Positions 34,174-44,500 of a stretch of 64,000 nt of DNA are shown here, piece by piece. Under the pieces are notes generated by a model. It was not told the DNA's origin. It saw nothing but the letters and a program-made list of their open reading frames with translations, and did not search any database. Source of the DNA: Bacteroides intestinalis (GTDB lineage: Bacteria; Bacteroidota; Bacteroidia; Bacteroidales; Bacteroidaceae); the NCBI RefSeq assembly GCF_003464595.1, contig NZ_QRZF01000002.1:1-64000 (forward strand). Direction: 5' to 3'. The position numbers and the translations under genes were made by a program. Each line of letters opens with the position of its first letter. Position 1 is the first letter of the stretch.

Positions 34174-35232
34174 ATGCAAAAGAATATGGAAATGAAAATC
34201 TATAAATTATTATCTGTAATGTTGGGGAGTGCCATGTCATTTGCTTTCTCTTCATGTGAGAATGCAAGTAACTCTTTTCCCGATTATGAGGGTGGTGTGA
34301 GTGTATATTTTGCTTATCAATATCCGGTGCGTACTATTGTATTGGGCAATGACCCGGTAGTAGATAATTCGGCTGACCGTCAGCACAAGTGTGCCATTTA
34401 TGCAACAATGGGAGGGGCATACGGTGGAAGAAATATCACTATAGATATTGCTGTGGATAATACACTTTGTGATAACCTCTTTTTTGAAGATGGTTCACCT
34501 GTATTACCTATGCCTTCCACATATTATACGTTGGCTGGTGATAAAATTAAATATAATGGTGACCACTGGGGGAATGTGGAGGTGCAACTTACCGATGCTT
34601 TCTTTGCTGACGAAAAAGCCTTGAGTAATAATTATGTGATTCCCGTGGTGATGAAGAAGCAGACTGGTGCCGACCGCATATTGACAGGTACTCCTTTGAT
34701 TGAAGGTGATGCGCCGGCACGTCCCAATTCGGATTATTGGAGTGTGCAGCCCCAAGACTATGTGCTTTATTGTGTGAAATATATGAATCCATGGCATGCT
34801 TCGTATTTGCGCCGCGGTATAGATCAGGTAACAGAAAGTGGAACTACAACTACCGTTGTGCGTCATGCTCAATCTGTGGAAAAGGATGAAGTCTGTGATA
34901 TTACTACTCGTTCGTTGAAGACTGCTGTTTTTCCTGTTAGTACAAAAGAGGTTGATGGAACAACGATGAAGTGCGATTTACTGTTGACATTTAATGACAA
35001 CGATGAGTGTACCATTGTCTCAGGTACCACAGGAATAACAGCTACAGGTTCCGGGAAATTTGTGGAAAATGGAGAGAAAAAAGCCTGGGGTGGTAAAGAC
35101 CGGGATGCTATCTACCTGGATTATAGTGTAGACTTTGGCATAAAAAAGGTGGCTACGAAAGATACATTGGTATTACAGACTCGTGGAACAAACAAGATAG
35201 AAACTTTTGTCCCTAAGTATCGCGCCAATTGA
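34174..35232 (+). CDS. xusE: XusE-like surface lipoprotein (DUF1735/DUF5627-type)
   Basis: 352 aa. The lipobox FSSC gives Cys28, so it should be surface-anchored. The N-terminal beta-sandwich (about residues 35-165: GGVSVYFAYQYPVRTIVLG, TIDIAVDNTLCDNL, YVIPVVMKKQTGADRIL) matches the DUF1735 pattern common in SusE-position proteins. A second domain (about 185-350) has YVLYCVKYMNPWHASYLRRG and ends with a polar beta segment. It occupies the xusE position after the two SusC/SusD pairs and is likely a surface xylan-binding protein. Function is inferred from position; no catalytic motif is seen. Confidence 0.75.
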   Translation: MQKNMEMKIYKLLSVMLGSAMSFAFSSCENASNSFPDYEGGVSVYFAYQYPVRTIVLGNDPVVDNSADRQHKCAIYATMGGAYGGRNITIDIAVDNTLCDNLFFEDGSPVLPMPSTYYTLAGDKIKYNGDHWGNVEVQLTDAFFADEKALSNNYVIPVVMKKQTGADRILTGTPLIEGDAPARPNSDYWSVQPQDYVLYCVKYMNPWHASYLRRGIDQVTESGTTTTVVRHAQSVEKDEVCDITTRSLKTAVFPVSTKEVDGTTMKCDLLLTFNDNDECTIVSGTTGITATGSGKFVENGEKKAWGGKDRDAIYLDYSVDFGIKKVATKDTLVLQTRGTNKIETFVPKYRAN

Positions 35233-35292
35233 ACGGAAACGTTTAAACGACCAATTAACATAATGTTGGATAATAACTAAAAATATTCAATC

Positions 35293-35700
35293 ATGAAAAA
35301 AATATTAATATCTATATTTTTATGTCTTCCTCTTCTGCTTTGGGCACAAAGCGGACCGACTGTCAATATCACGGGAAGTTATACCGCAGTGCTATCTGAC
35401 CCTTATACACCTCCAATAACGGCTGATTTAGGTAATCAGATGTATCTGAATGCCTTGTCCGGATTTGTCCGTATCGTAATGGACGTGCCGGATAGTTCAT
35501 TGCATTATGAATGGGAAGCTTATTCTTCGGATGGTTCGGAGGTTTCTTTGCAATATTCAGGATTGCATAATGAGCGTTATCTGAGCTTGAACGGTACACC
35601 CAGAAGTGTAACCATACGTGTATTGTTGAAGAATGGTACCGGTTCGAATAATGTGGTGAATTATAGAAGTTTCACATTTACCACTTATCGTTACCCTTGA
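35293..35700 (+). CDS. Small secreted protein of unknown function
   Basis: 135 aa with a clear signal peptide (MKKILISIFLCLPLLLWAQ), so periplasmic or secreted. The mature part (about 115 residues) is rich in alternating polar/hydrophobic beta strands (VNITGSYTAVLSDPY, FVRIVMDVPDSSLHYEWEAY, VTIRVLLKNGTG) and ends in aromatic-rich FTFTTYRYP. It looks like one small beta-sandwich domain. I do not recognise a family. It is wedged between xusE (60 bases before) and xyn10A (49 bases after) in the same operon, an extra gene relative to the xus order I know. A carbohydrate- or partner-binding role is only a guess. Confidence 0.7.
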   Translation: MKKILISIFLCLPLLLWAQSGPTVNITGSYTAVLSDPYTPPITADLGNQMYLNALSGFVRIVMDVPDSSLHYEWEAYSSDGSEVSLQYSGLHNERYLSLNGTPRSVTIRVLLKNGTGSNNVVNYRSFTFTTYRYP

Positions 35701-35749
35701 TTGCATATTGACGAAAAGAATAAGAAATATGTTAATAAATGATTATACA

Positions 35750-37930
35750 ATGAAAACAATTAAATACTCATTATCCTTGGGTTTATTGCTATCGCTTGCC
35801 TCTTGTGCCGATGACCAATTCGTTGACTTCAAGACTGAGAAGCCGGAAAGTATAGCCCAATATGAATATCTCAATGCTTACGATGCATTGAAAACATATA
35901 TAGACCGAAGTGCAAGTCCCGACTTTAAGTTGGGAATTGCGCTGTCGGCGAGTGATTTTCTGAAAGGAGAAATGGTGCGTACTATGGCCATATCCAATTT
36001 CGATGAGATGACGGCGGGTAATGCCATGAAGTACGCTTCGTGTGTGGCTAATGACGGAACAATGAGCTTCAGCACAGTGGCGAAGTTTGTAGAGGAAGCA
36101 AAAGCTGCCGGAATCACTATTTACGGACATACGCTGGCTTGGCATGCGCAGCAGAATAATAAGTATCTAAACGGATTGATTGCTCCGATACCTTTGCCTG
36201 TTGATCCAAACGCTGCTAACAATTTCTTGCATATTACAGTACCGAATGCGGGAAAAGACCCTTGGGAAGCAGAAATTTATTATGATTTAAGTACGCCGCT
36301 TGAAGTAGGCAAAGAATATGTGATTTCAATGAAAGCTAAAGCTACTTCTAATGTAGACTATAACTTTTGGCCTGGTGTTATTGATGGTGATACACAATAC
36401 TTGCCTTCTTTTTCTGCTGGTGAAAAATGGGAAGAGACTTCAATTACGTTTACAGCAAGTATGCCTATCAATCGCTTGCGCTTTTGTTTCGGTCCGTTCC
36501 AAGGGGAACTCTGTTTTGATGATGTGACATTGACTTCTGCTGATGGCGAAAATCTTATTGTAGACGGTACGTTCGATACAGGCGATTTATCCCATTGGAC
36601 AAAGCCAAGTTGGATGGGTACATATACCTATGAAATAGGGAAGGAAGGCAACGATAATGCTGGTTTTTGTTTGACTATGACTAATACGGAAAAGAAAGGC
36701 AATAATTACGGTTCACAAGTGTGGTATCAATTTGCTGCACCGTTGACAGGAGGAAAGGCATATACCTTTACGGCCAAGGTTAAAGCAACTGATGTATACA
36801 ATTGTACTATATTTTTGCAGTCTACCAGCGTTGGCTCTCAAGGTTATCCAGGTGGATTTGATATTGGTACAGAATGGACAGATGTAAGTTTTGCATTTAC
36901 GCCGGGGTTTGACCAAGTAGATAAGTTTACCTTTAATTTTGGTGATTTTGTAGGAACTATTTATATTGATAATGTAGTGTTCTCTGATGGAACATCGGAA
37001 ATTTATACTACTAACTTTGAAAACCAGTCGATCGCGGGGTGGACAAGTTGGGATGGTTATCAAACGTTATCTGCTGAAGGTGAGGGATATTCTTCTAATC
37101 AGACAAGTATTGAATTGACTCCCGAAGAAAAGAAAGATACCCTTACATGGGCCATGAACAACTGGATAGAAGGTATGATGGAAGCTACTGGTGGTTATGT
37201 GACTGCGTGGGATGTTGTGAACGAAGCTATTTCCGGAGGCGGTGATGACGGAGAAGGATTCTATCTTTTGCAGTCTGCTAAAACAGCTTCTGCAGAAGAT
37301 ATCAAGAATAACTTCTATTGGCAAGACTACTTGGGCAACGAAGACTATGTGCGCATTGTTGTAGCCGCTGCCCGTAAGTATTATGCCGAGAACGGTGGTG
37401 TTAATCCTTTGAAACTCTTCGTCAACGATTATAATCTGGAATCTGACTGGGACGACAATAAGAAGGTTAAGAGTCTGGTACACTGGATTAAAAAATGGGA
37501 AGCTGATGGCGTGACGAAGATTGACGGTATCGGTACACAGATGCACGTGAGTTGCTATGCTAATGCTGCTAAACAAAAGAGCAAGGAAGATCATGTGGTG
37601 AAGATGTTCGAAATATTGGCTGAGAGTGGCAAGCTCGTGAAGATAACTGAACTTGATATGGGCTATATAGACGAGAACGGTACCAGTGTGAAGACAGAGA
37701 ATATGACCGAAGCTCAGCATAAAGCGATGGCAGAATATTATAAGTTCATCGTGAAAAAGTACTTCGAAATAATTCCTGCTGCTCAGCAGTATGGTATCAC
37801 TCAGTGGTGTGCTACTGATGCTCCTGTTGATTCAGGTTGGCGTGGTGGTGAACCCGTAGGTTTATGGGATTCTAACTACAGCCGTAAGCATACCTATGCA
37901 GGTTTTGCTGATGGTTTGGCTGGAAAATAA
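35750..37930 (+). CDS. xyn10A: GH10 endo-beta-1,4-xylanase with CBM modules inserted in the catalytic domain, lipoprotein
   Basis: 726 aa starting at ATG 35750. An upstream TTG at 35708 would add 14 residues but spoil the signal peptide, whose lipobox ASC gives Cys19. The GH10 barrel is split: the N-terminal part (about 35-145) has IALSASDFL and YGHTLAWHAQQ. Two carbohydrate-binding beta-sandwiches of the CBM4/CBM22 kind follow (about 150-290 and 290-430). Then the barrel resumes with acid/base Glu492 in DVVNEAI and nucleophile Glu634 in ITELDMGY. This insertion is the layout described for the xus-linked Xyn10A of Bacteroides. It is a surface endoxylanase that feeds the transporters. Last gene of the operon; a terminator follows. 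Confidence 0.93.
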   Translation: MKTIKYSLSLGLLLSLASCADDQFVDFKTEKPESIAQYEYLNAYDALKTYIDRSASPDFKLGIALSASDFLKGEMVRTMAISNFDEMTAGNAMKYASCVANDGTMSFSTVAKFVEEAKAAGITIYGHTLAWHAQQNNKYLNGLIAPIPLPVDPNAANNFLHITVPNAGKDPWEAEIYYDLSTPLEVGKEYVISMKAKATSNVDYNFWPGVIDGDTQYLPSFSAGEKWEETSITFTASMPINRLRFCFGPFQGELCFDDVTLTSADGENLIVDGTFDTGDLSHWTKPSWMGTYTYEIGKEGNDNAGFCLTMTNTEKKGNNYGSQVWYQFAAPLTGGKAYTFTAKVKATDVYNCTIFLQSTSVGSQGYPGGFDIGTEWTDVSFAFTPGFDQVDKFTFNFGDFVGTIYIDNVVFSDGTSEIYTTNFENQSIAGWTSWDGYQTLSAEGEGYSSNQTSIELTPEEKKDTLTWAMNNWIEGMMEATGGYVTAWDVVNEAISGGGDDGEGFYLLQSAKTASAEDIKNNFYWQDYLGNEDYVRIVVAAARKYYAENGGVNPLKLFVNDYNLESDWDDNKKVKSLVHWIKKWEADGVTKIDGIGTQMHVSCYANAAKQKSKEDHVVKMFEILAESGKLVKITELDMGYIDENGTSVKTENMTEAQHKAMAEYYKFIVKKYFEIIPAAQQYGITQWCATDAPVDSGWRGGEPVGLWDSNYSRKHTYAGFADGLAGK

Positions 37931-37945
37931 TAGAGTTTTATAAGA

Positions 37946-37985
37946 AAAGGCAGCGGGGCATAGTGTGAAACCGCTGCCTTTATTG
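37946..37985 (+). terminator. Terminator of the xus operon
   Basis: AAAGGCAGCGG (37946-37956) pairs with CCGCTGCCTTT (37971-37981), an 11-bp stem with T-rich sequence after it, 16 bases past the xyn10A stop. Confidence 0.85.
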
Positions 37986-38007
37986 TTTTAATAAAAATCG
38001 AATAACA

Positions 38008-38122
38008 ATGAAAAATATATCCATTAGTTTATTATCATGGTGATATAAAAGGCTATAAATTGTATGAAGGAACTATTACAGGAGATGATATTTATACCTA
38101 TAGCTTTGTTCGTTATTGGTAA
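38008..38122 (+). pseudogene. Possible remnant of a small gene
   Basis: ATG 38008 opens MKNISISLLSW and stops at once. A shift of one base continues an amino-acid-like frame (LVYYHGDIKGYKLYEGTI, then TGDDIYTYSFVRYW) to TAA 38120-38122. The tail, rich in Tyr/Phe/Arg, resembles the aromatic ending of the 135-aa protein at 35293-35700 (FTFTTYRYP). It may be the decayed copy of a similar small gene. The rest of the 401-base gap holds the xus terminator and the GH5 promoter. Confidence 0.3.
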
Positions 38123-38161
38123 TATTATAATAAATAAGTCTGTTTAGGCTTTCAATTAAAA

Positions 38162-38228
38162 ATGTAACGTCAGTGAACAAGTATGTAACATAAAGATACA
38201 GATTATTTCATTGCATCTGTTACATTTG
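38162..38228 (+). promoter_or_regulatory. GH5 promoter with phased ATGTAACAT sites
   Basis: ATGTAACGT (38162-38170) and ATGTAACAT (38183-38191) lie 21 bases apart. The second ends 29 bases before the exact -7 box TACATTTG (38221-38228). The predicted start near 38235 leaves a leader of about 97 bases. Same geometry as the other xylan promoters, with two clear sites instead of four. Confidence 0.65.
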
Positions 38229-38331
38229 AAACGGAAAAGAAGGAAACAAGGGAACGAGGGGCTGTATAATACTTCTATGCCGCATGGAACCTTGTCCCCT
38301 TGTAAACTACTGATTCACTCCCCCTAAAATA

Positions 38332-40308
38332 ATGAAGAATGATATGAAAAAAATAATTTATTTGTTAACACTGGTATTAGGGATGTCTTTGGCGGCTTGT
38401 TCGGATGACACTATTCCTGTGCAGCCGGAGAAGCCGGAACTGGAGAAACCAGTCGAACCGGATCCGGAACCTGAGACTCCTGCTGAAGTCAAGTTGCCGA
38501 TATTGCGTGTAGAGGGGCGCTATCTTAAAAATGAAAAGGGAGAAATAGTCAATCTGCATGGCTTTACGCAAACCTACAGCCCTTTCTTCAATAATAATGC
38601 GTGGGGTAACTACGACGTGCAGGCATGCCTCAGGTATAATAAGAGTATGGTAGACGGCATTGTGGCTGCCGGATGGAAGTTTAATTTCGTGCGGATGCAC
38701 CTCGACCCGTATTGGAGTGATGACCCCTCCATGCAGTCCGTGAGATATGAAGGACATGAACGGTTCTCCGAAACCCGTTTTCAGAAGTATCTTGAAGAGT
38801 TGTTTGTGCCGATGGCAGAATACTTTATTTCCAAGGGAATGTATGTGGTGATGCGTCCGCCCGGAGTCTGTCCGGCTGATGTTCCCTATCAAGGTATAGA
38901 AATAGGAGACACTTATCAGCAGTTTTTGCTCAAAGTGTGGGATATTGTTTCGCAACATCCTAAACTGAAAAATAATACGGATGTTATGTTTGAGCTTGCC
39001 AATGAACCTGTCAGAATAAAAGGTACTGACGGAACATACGGCAGTAGCGGTGACGGTCATTTCAAGAACCTCCAACTCTACTTTCAGGCTATAGTAGACA
39101 AGATACGTACTAATTGTCGCAACATTGTTTGGGTGCCGGGACTGGCTTATCAGTCATCTTACGCCGGATATGCTACTCACCGTATCGAAGGGGAGAACAT
39201 AGGCTTTGCCGTTCACTGTTATCCCGGTTGGTACGGTAGCGATGCCGAGCAGGACAGCGGCGAAGGAATCGGCTCTTCCACAGGGGGAGGTTACGAAGCT
39301 TTTCAGCGGGGGTGGGATGCGCAAGTAGGTCCTGTGGCGGCTTTCGCTCCTATCATGGTGACTGAAATAGACTGGGCTCCGAAGAAATATGATGCCACTT
39401 GGGGTAAAAGTATTACAGGGACGGCAGGTGCTGAAGGCTTTGGCGCCAACTTCAAATATATAGCCGATAATTCAGGCAATGTTTCCTGGTTGTTTTTCAC
39501 CACCAGATCCCATGAACTGGCGGCATTCAAGGATGTGCCGGGTGAACCGGGCAACTATACTTTTCTCAATGATCCCGAAGCCTGTCCTTGGGCGATGTAC
39601 CATTGGTTTAAAGAATATGCTGATGGGGTAGTAGTGAATGGGGAATTGGAGAAACTGGAGTTGATGGGACAGGAAGGAAATCTTCGTCTGCAAATGGGTG
39701 GTACGAATTATCTCAAAGTGAAAGCTGTTTATTCTGATGGAACGGTACGGATGGTGACTGCGGAAGCGACTGTCAACAGTTCAGATACGAACGTGCTGAA
39801 AGTAGAACAGGTAGCCAAATTAGTAGCTGTGGCACCAGGTGAAGCTACGGTAACCGTTACATATCAATCGGCTGCCGGAGTCAGTAAGCAACTGACATTG
39901 CAGGTTACGGTAATTTCTCCTTTCTCACTGACGGCAGATGTCTTCAATCCTTCTATATGGGAGAAAGGCACGTTCGACGAAAACACCCGCACACTGGTGA
40001 CGGGACAGTATGGTTTCGGAGGGTGGCAATATGATAGTGGACTTGATTTGTCGGGATATAAGACTGTGACCGTAGAATTGGGTAATGATAATGAAAGTGG
40101 TGTTTCGTTCCGTCTGTTTGATATAAACAATTATTGGAGTGAGCCTGCTACGTATGATTTCGGATCTTCGCGTAAGGTTGTAGTGGAGCTGAACAATATG
40201 AAAGATAAGAACGGAGGAAAGATTGATCCTTCGCATCTTTACATTGCAGGTTTTTGGTCAACAGGCGGGAAACCGATTGTGATAAACTGTATAACTTTGG
40301 CAAACTGA
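38332..40308 (+). CDS. GH5 glycoside hydrolase, lipoprotein, with Big2-like and C-terminal beta domains
   Basis: 658 aa (a start at the fifth codon, 38344, is equally possible). Lipobox SLAAC, Cys23, then a Pro/Glu-rich spacer (about 30-53). The GH5 barrel (about 55-430) has the acid/base Glu225 in FELANEP and the nucleophile Glu345 in MVTEIDWAP. A bacterial Ig-like Big2 domain follows (about 445-535: LRLQMGGTNYLKVKAVYSDG to GEATVTVTY). A C-terminal beta-sandwich (about 545-658) of carbohydrate-binding look ends it. It is likely a surface endo-acting enzyme on decorated xylan; a GH5_21-type assignment is plausible but unproven. Monocistronic, with its own copy of the shared promoter layout. 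Confidence 0.87.
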   Translation: MKNDMKKIIYLLTLVLGMSLAACSDDTIPVQPEKPELEKPVEPDPEPETPAEVKLPILRVEGRYLKNEKGEIVNLHGFTQTYSPFFNNNAWGNYDVQACLRYNKSMVDGIVAAGWKFNFVRMHLDPYWSDDPSMQSVRYEGHERFSETRFQKYLEELFVPMAEYFISKGMYVVMRPPGVCPADVPYQGIEIGDTYQQFLLKVWDIVSQHPKLKNNTDVMFELANEPVRIKGTDGTYGSSGDGHFKNLQLYFQAIVDKIRTNCRNIVWVPGLAYQSSYAGYATHRIEGENIGFAVHCYPGWYGSDAEQDSGEGIGSSTGGGYEAFQRGWDAQVGPVAAFAPIMVTEIDWAPKKYDATWGKSITGTAGAEGFGANFKYIADNSGNVSWLFFTTRSHELAAFKDVPGEPGNYTFLNDPEACPWAMYHWFKEYADGVVVNGELEKLELMGQEGNLRLQMGGTNYLKVKAVYSDGTVRMVTAEATVNSSDTNVLKVEQVAKLVAVAPGEATVTVTYQSAAGVSKQLTLQVTVISPFSLTADVFNPSIWEKGTFDENTRTLVTGQYGFGGWQYDSGLDLSGYKTVTVELGNDNESGVSFRLFDINNYWSEPATYDFGSSRKVVVELNNMKDKNGGKIDPSHLYIAGFWSTGGKPIVINCITLAN

Positions 40309-40418
40309 TTTTCTCTCGTAAGCTTATCTTTTTCTCACTTAAGCGAGAATCTTTTCTCATCGTGGAGAGAGTTTTTTCTCACTATGATGAGAATTTATTC
40401 TCACTCCGATGAGAAAAG
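40309..40418. repeat. Five-unit array of about 22-bp imperfect palindromes
   Basis: Units of TTTCTC-N(about 10)-GAGAA begin at 40310, 40331, 40353, 40375 and 40397, steps of 21-22 bases. Examples are TTTCTCACTTAAGCGAGAAT and TTCTCACTCCGATGAGAA. It begins at the GH5 stop codon and lies about 135 bases upstream of the promoter of the next operon. Function unknown: terminator cluster, REP-like element or binding array. The rest of the gap (40419-40552) shows no further clear structure. Confidence 0.7.
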
Positions 40419-40552
40419 ATTGAGTATATAGTGTAGTTCCCTGATATTAGTTGACTGCTTTTAATCTTGTCCCTAAGCTTGATTGACTAAGTATTATCTA
40501 ATATTGATATTTAAATGTCTAAAATTGTAAAGCGATGCTCAGATTCATGCCT

Positions 40553-40560
40553 TATTTTTG
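40553..40560 (+). promoter_or_regulatory. -7 box of the CE1-GH95-GH8 operon
   Basis: TATTTTTG is an exact TAnnTTTG match. The predicted start near 40567 gives a leader of about 35 bases. No convincing ATGTAACAT array precedes it; the best nonamer at the expected distance (ATGTCTAAA, 40515) matches at only five positions. Confidence 0.55.
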
Positions 40561-40601
40561 CAGATACAAATGAATAGTCTGATAAACTTTAAATAAAAGA
40601 T

Positions 40602-41486
40602 ATGATGAAGAAGATAATTTTATGGTTGGCTGTAATGATGTATATACTATCCGGTTATGCACAAAATGCACCTTGGAATTTCCAGAGTAAAGTAGTCACG
40701 GACACTCTTTTTAGTAAAGTATTAAATTCAAAGCGTGCTTATACAGTTTTTCTGCCAAAGAGTTTTGAACAGAATAAAGAGAAAAAATATCCGGTCCTAT
40801 ATCTATTGCATGGTATGTGGGAGACCAATCCTGTCTGGGCCGAACGTGGTCATGTAAAAGATGTGATGGATCGCCTTGTAGCCAGTGGAGAAGCATGCGA
40901 GATGATTATTGTTACTCCGAATGCCGGTGGTAATATACATATGGAATGGAACGGATATTTTGATATGCCCGGTTGGAAATATGAGACATTCTTTTATACG
41001 GAATTCTTGCCCTATATAGAGAAAGAATACAGGGTGATAGGTGATAGACAGCATCGTGCCATTGCTGGCTTGTCGATGGGAGGTGGCGGAGCTACTAACT
41101 ATGGTCAGCGCCATAGTGATATGTTTTGTGCAGTCTATGCGATGAGTGCTCTGATGTCTATTCCTGAGCAGGGAGCAGTGTCTGCTGATGATCCGAATTC
41201 TAAAATAGCGATACTGACTCGTAGTGTTATTGAAAATAGCTGTGTGAAATATGTGACCGAAGCTGATGAGGCCCGTAAGGCTGATTTACGCAATGTGGCC
41301 TGGTTTGTAGATTGTGGAGATGATGATTTCTTGCTTGATCGTAATATAGAGTTCTACCAGGCAATGCGTAATGCCGGTATACCTTGCCAGTTCAGGGTGC
41401 GCGATGGAGGACATGATTGGGAATATTGGCACTCGGCTCTTTATCAGTGTTTGCCTTTCGTAACCCGGATATTTGGTAAGGAATGA
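40602..41486 (+). CDS. CE1-type esterase (feruloyl/acetyl xylan esterase-like)
   Basis: 294 aa, secreted (signal peptide to Ala20, GYAQN). Alpha/beta hydrolase of the esterase D/CE1 group: YPVLYLLHGMW near residues 63-73 forms the oxyanion-side strand, nucleophile Ser158 sits in GLSMGG, the acid is probably in the VDCGDDDF segment, and the catalytic His is in RDGGHDWEYW. CE1 members release ferulate or acetate from arabinoxylan side chains. It is the first gene of a three-gene operon with the SASA-GH95 fusion (33 bases apart) and the GH8 enzyme. Ferulate and acetate specificity cannot be separated from sequence alone. Confidence 0.87.
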   Translation: MMKKIILWLAVMMYILSGYAQNAPWNFQSKVVTDTLFSKVLNSKRAYTVFLPKSFEQNKEKKYPVLYLLHGMWETNPVWAERGHVKDVMDRLVASGEACEMIIVTPNAGGNIHMEWNGYFDMPGWKYETFFYTEFLPYIEKEYRVIGDRQHRAIAGLSMGGGGATNYGQRHSDMFCAVYAMSALMSIPEQGAVSADDPNSKIAILTRSVIENSCVKYVTEADEARKADLRNVAWFVDCGDDDFLLDRNIEFYQAMRNAGIPCQFRVRDGGHDWEYWHSALYQCLPFVTRIFGKE

Positions 41487-41519
41487 ATATGTATATAAAC
41501 AAACAATAATAGGCAGATT

Positions 41520-44500
41520 ATGAGAACATTTGTATTTACATGCTTGCTTCTTTTAGGTATGACGACATTTGCACAGGACGCGAATTTCCATATCTATCTG
41601 TGTTTGGGACAATCGAACATGGAAGGAAATGCAAAGGTAGAAGAACAGGATACAGTGGCAGTTGACAGTCGTTTTCAGGTATTAGCGGCTGTCGATTGTC
41701 CTAATCTGGGGAGGACCAAAGGGAATTGGTATAAGGCAGTTCCTCCTTTGGCGCGTTGCTATACAGGCTTGACTCCGGGAGATTATTTTGGCCGGGCTAT
41801 GGTGGCTAATCTTCCATCTAATGTACGGGTGGGGATTATCAATGTTGCCGTAGGCGGTTGTAGGATAGAACTGTTTGACAAGGATAACTATCAGTCCTAT
41901 GTAGAAGCTTCTCCGGACTGGCTGAAGAATATGGTAAAGGAATATGGCGGCAATCCTTATGCGCGTTTGGTTGAGATGGCAAAACTTGCTCAAAAAGACG
42001 GAGTGATTAAAGGTATTCTGTTACATCAGGGAGAGTCGAATACAAATGATAAAGACTGGCCCTCAAAAGTAAAAGGAGTGTATGATAATCTTTTGAAAGA
42101 TTTAGGATTATCTGCCGCTAATGTGCCTTTGCTGGCGGGTGAGGTGGTACATGCAGATCAGAATGGCATTTGTGCCAGCATGAATACAATCATCGACAGC
42201 TTGCCACAGGTGATTCCTACTGCACACGTGATATCTTCTGCCGGTTGTCCGGCTGCATTCGATAATCTTCATTTTACAGCCGAAGGATACCGGATGTTGG
42301 GGGCACGCTATGCTGCTAAAATGCTTTCTATTTTAGGATATGGAGACTGGACGTCTGCTCAGAATATGAAGTTGTGGTATAATCGTCCGGCACAAGACTG
42401 GCTGGAAGCTTTACCATTAGGTAATTCCCGTTTGGGGGCTATGGTGTTTGGCGGAACTGCCCGTGAAGAATTGCAACTCAATGAAGAGACGTTCTGGGCT
42501 GGTGGACCTTACAATAATAATAATCCTAAAGGATTGCAGGTATTGCCTGAAATACGTCGACTTATTTTTGAAGGCAAAACCTTGGAGGCTCAGAAGCTCA
42601 TTGATGAGAATTATATGACGCCTCAGCATGGTATGCGTTACTTGACATTGGGGAGTCTTTTCCTGAATTTCCCCGGGCATGAAAATCCTTCTGAATATTA
42701 TCGGGATCTGAATCTGGAGAATGCTACTGCTACAACACGTTATGAAGTGGATGGAGTGAAGTTTGTCCGTACGGCATTTGCCTCTTTGAGTGATGATGTG
42801 ATTATTGTACGTATTCAGGCGGATAAGGCAAAGGCTTTGAATTTTGCCGTATCATACAGCAGTCCGCTGAAATCAGATGTACAAGTAAAAGGGGGCAAGC
42901 TGATTATCTCTTGTCAGGGAGCTGAACATGAAGGAATTCCTGCTGCTATGCGTGCCGAATGCCAAGTACAGGTGAAAACAGATGGTAAAGTGAGTAAGGA
43001 AGAAAGCGCACTTGCCGTGAATGGGGCTACTGAAGCTACCTTGTACATTTCAGCAGCTACTAATTTTGTGAATTATCATGATGTCAGTGCGAACGAGTCA
43101 AAACGTGCAGCTACTTATTTGCAGAAAGCCACCCGCATTCCTTACGAACAGGCTTTGAAGAGTCATATCGCCTCTTATCGCAAGCAATATGACCGTGTGG
43201 TCCTGACTTTGGAAAGTACCGGAGTTTCTGCTTTGGAGACACCTGTCCGTGTGCAACGTTTTATAGAAGGGAATGATATGGCGATGGCAGCTTTGATGTT
43301 CCAATATGGTCGTTATCTGCTGATTTCTTCTTCTCAACCCGGTGGTCAGCCTGCCAATCTTCAAGGTATATGGAATCATAGTCCGTATGCTCCCTGGGAT
43401 AGTAAATACACGATTAACATTAATGCGGAGATGAATTATTGGCCTGCTGAAGTAACCAATCTGAGTGAGACGCATGAACCTCTCTTTGATATGGTGGCCG
43501 ACTTGGCAGTTACAGGTAGTGAGACTGCTAAGGTTCTTTATGATGCAAAAGGTTGGGTGGCACATCATAATACGGATATATGGCGTGCTTGCGGACCGGT
43601 GGATGCTGCATATTTCGGCATGTGGCCTAATGGAGGTGCCTGGCTGGCACAGCATCTGTGGCAGCATTATCTGTTTACCGGTGACAAAGAGTTTCTAAAG
43701 AAGTATTATCCGCTGTTGAAGGGGACTGCTGATTTTTATTTAAGTCATTTAGTGGAGCATCCGAAGTATAAATGGATGGTTACGGTACCTTCTATGTCGC
43801 CTGAACATGGTTATCGGGGTTCGCAAACAACGATTACGGCAGGTTGTACAATGGATAATCAGATTGCTTTTGATGCTTTGTACAGTACACTTCAGGCCAG
43901 TCGTATTCTGGGTGGAGATAAACAGTATGAGGATTCTTTGCAGGCAATGCTGAGTAAGTTGCCACCAATGCAGATTGGGAAACATAACCAATTGCAGGAA
44001 TGGCTGATTGATGCTGATAATCCGTTGGATGACCATCGGCATATTTCGCACCTGTATGGCTTATATCCCAGTAATCAGATTTCTCCGACTGCAAATCCTG
44101 AGCTATTTCAGGCTGCCCGGAACACTTTGATACAACGTGGAGATATGGCTACCGGTTGGAGCATTGGGTGGAAGATTAATTTTTGGGCGCGTATGCTGGA
44201 TGGCAATCATGCTTATAAGATTATACAGAATATGCTCCATCTTTTGCCTAGTGATAAGGTTCAGAAAGAATATCCTGAGGGACGTACTTATCCTAATTTA
44301 TTTGATGCCCATCCACCTTTCCAAATCGATGGAAACTTTGGTTATACGGCAGGAGTTGCAGAGATGTTGTTGCAAAGCCATGATGGTGCAGTACACTTGT
44401 TGCCTGCACTACCTGAAGCATGGAAAAAAGGAAGTGTGAAAGGCCTTGTTGCCCGTGGTGGTTTTGTGGTAGATATGGAATGGGATGGCGTTCAACTGAA

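Noticed and set aside
40494..40523. Possible fifth ATGTAACAT array at the CE1 operon promoter
   Set aside because: At the distance seen in the other promoters the nonamer matches only 5 of 9 positions and no second phased copy is present.
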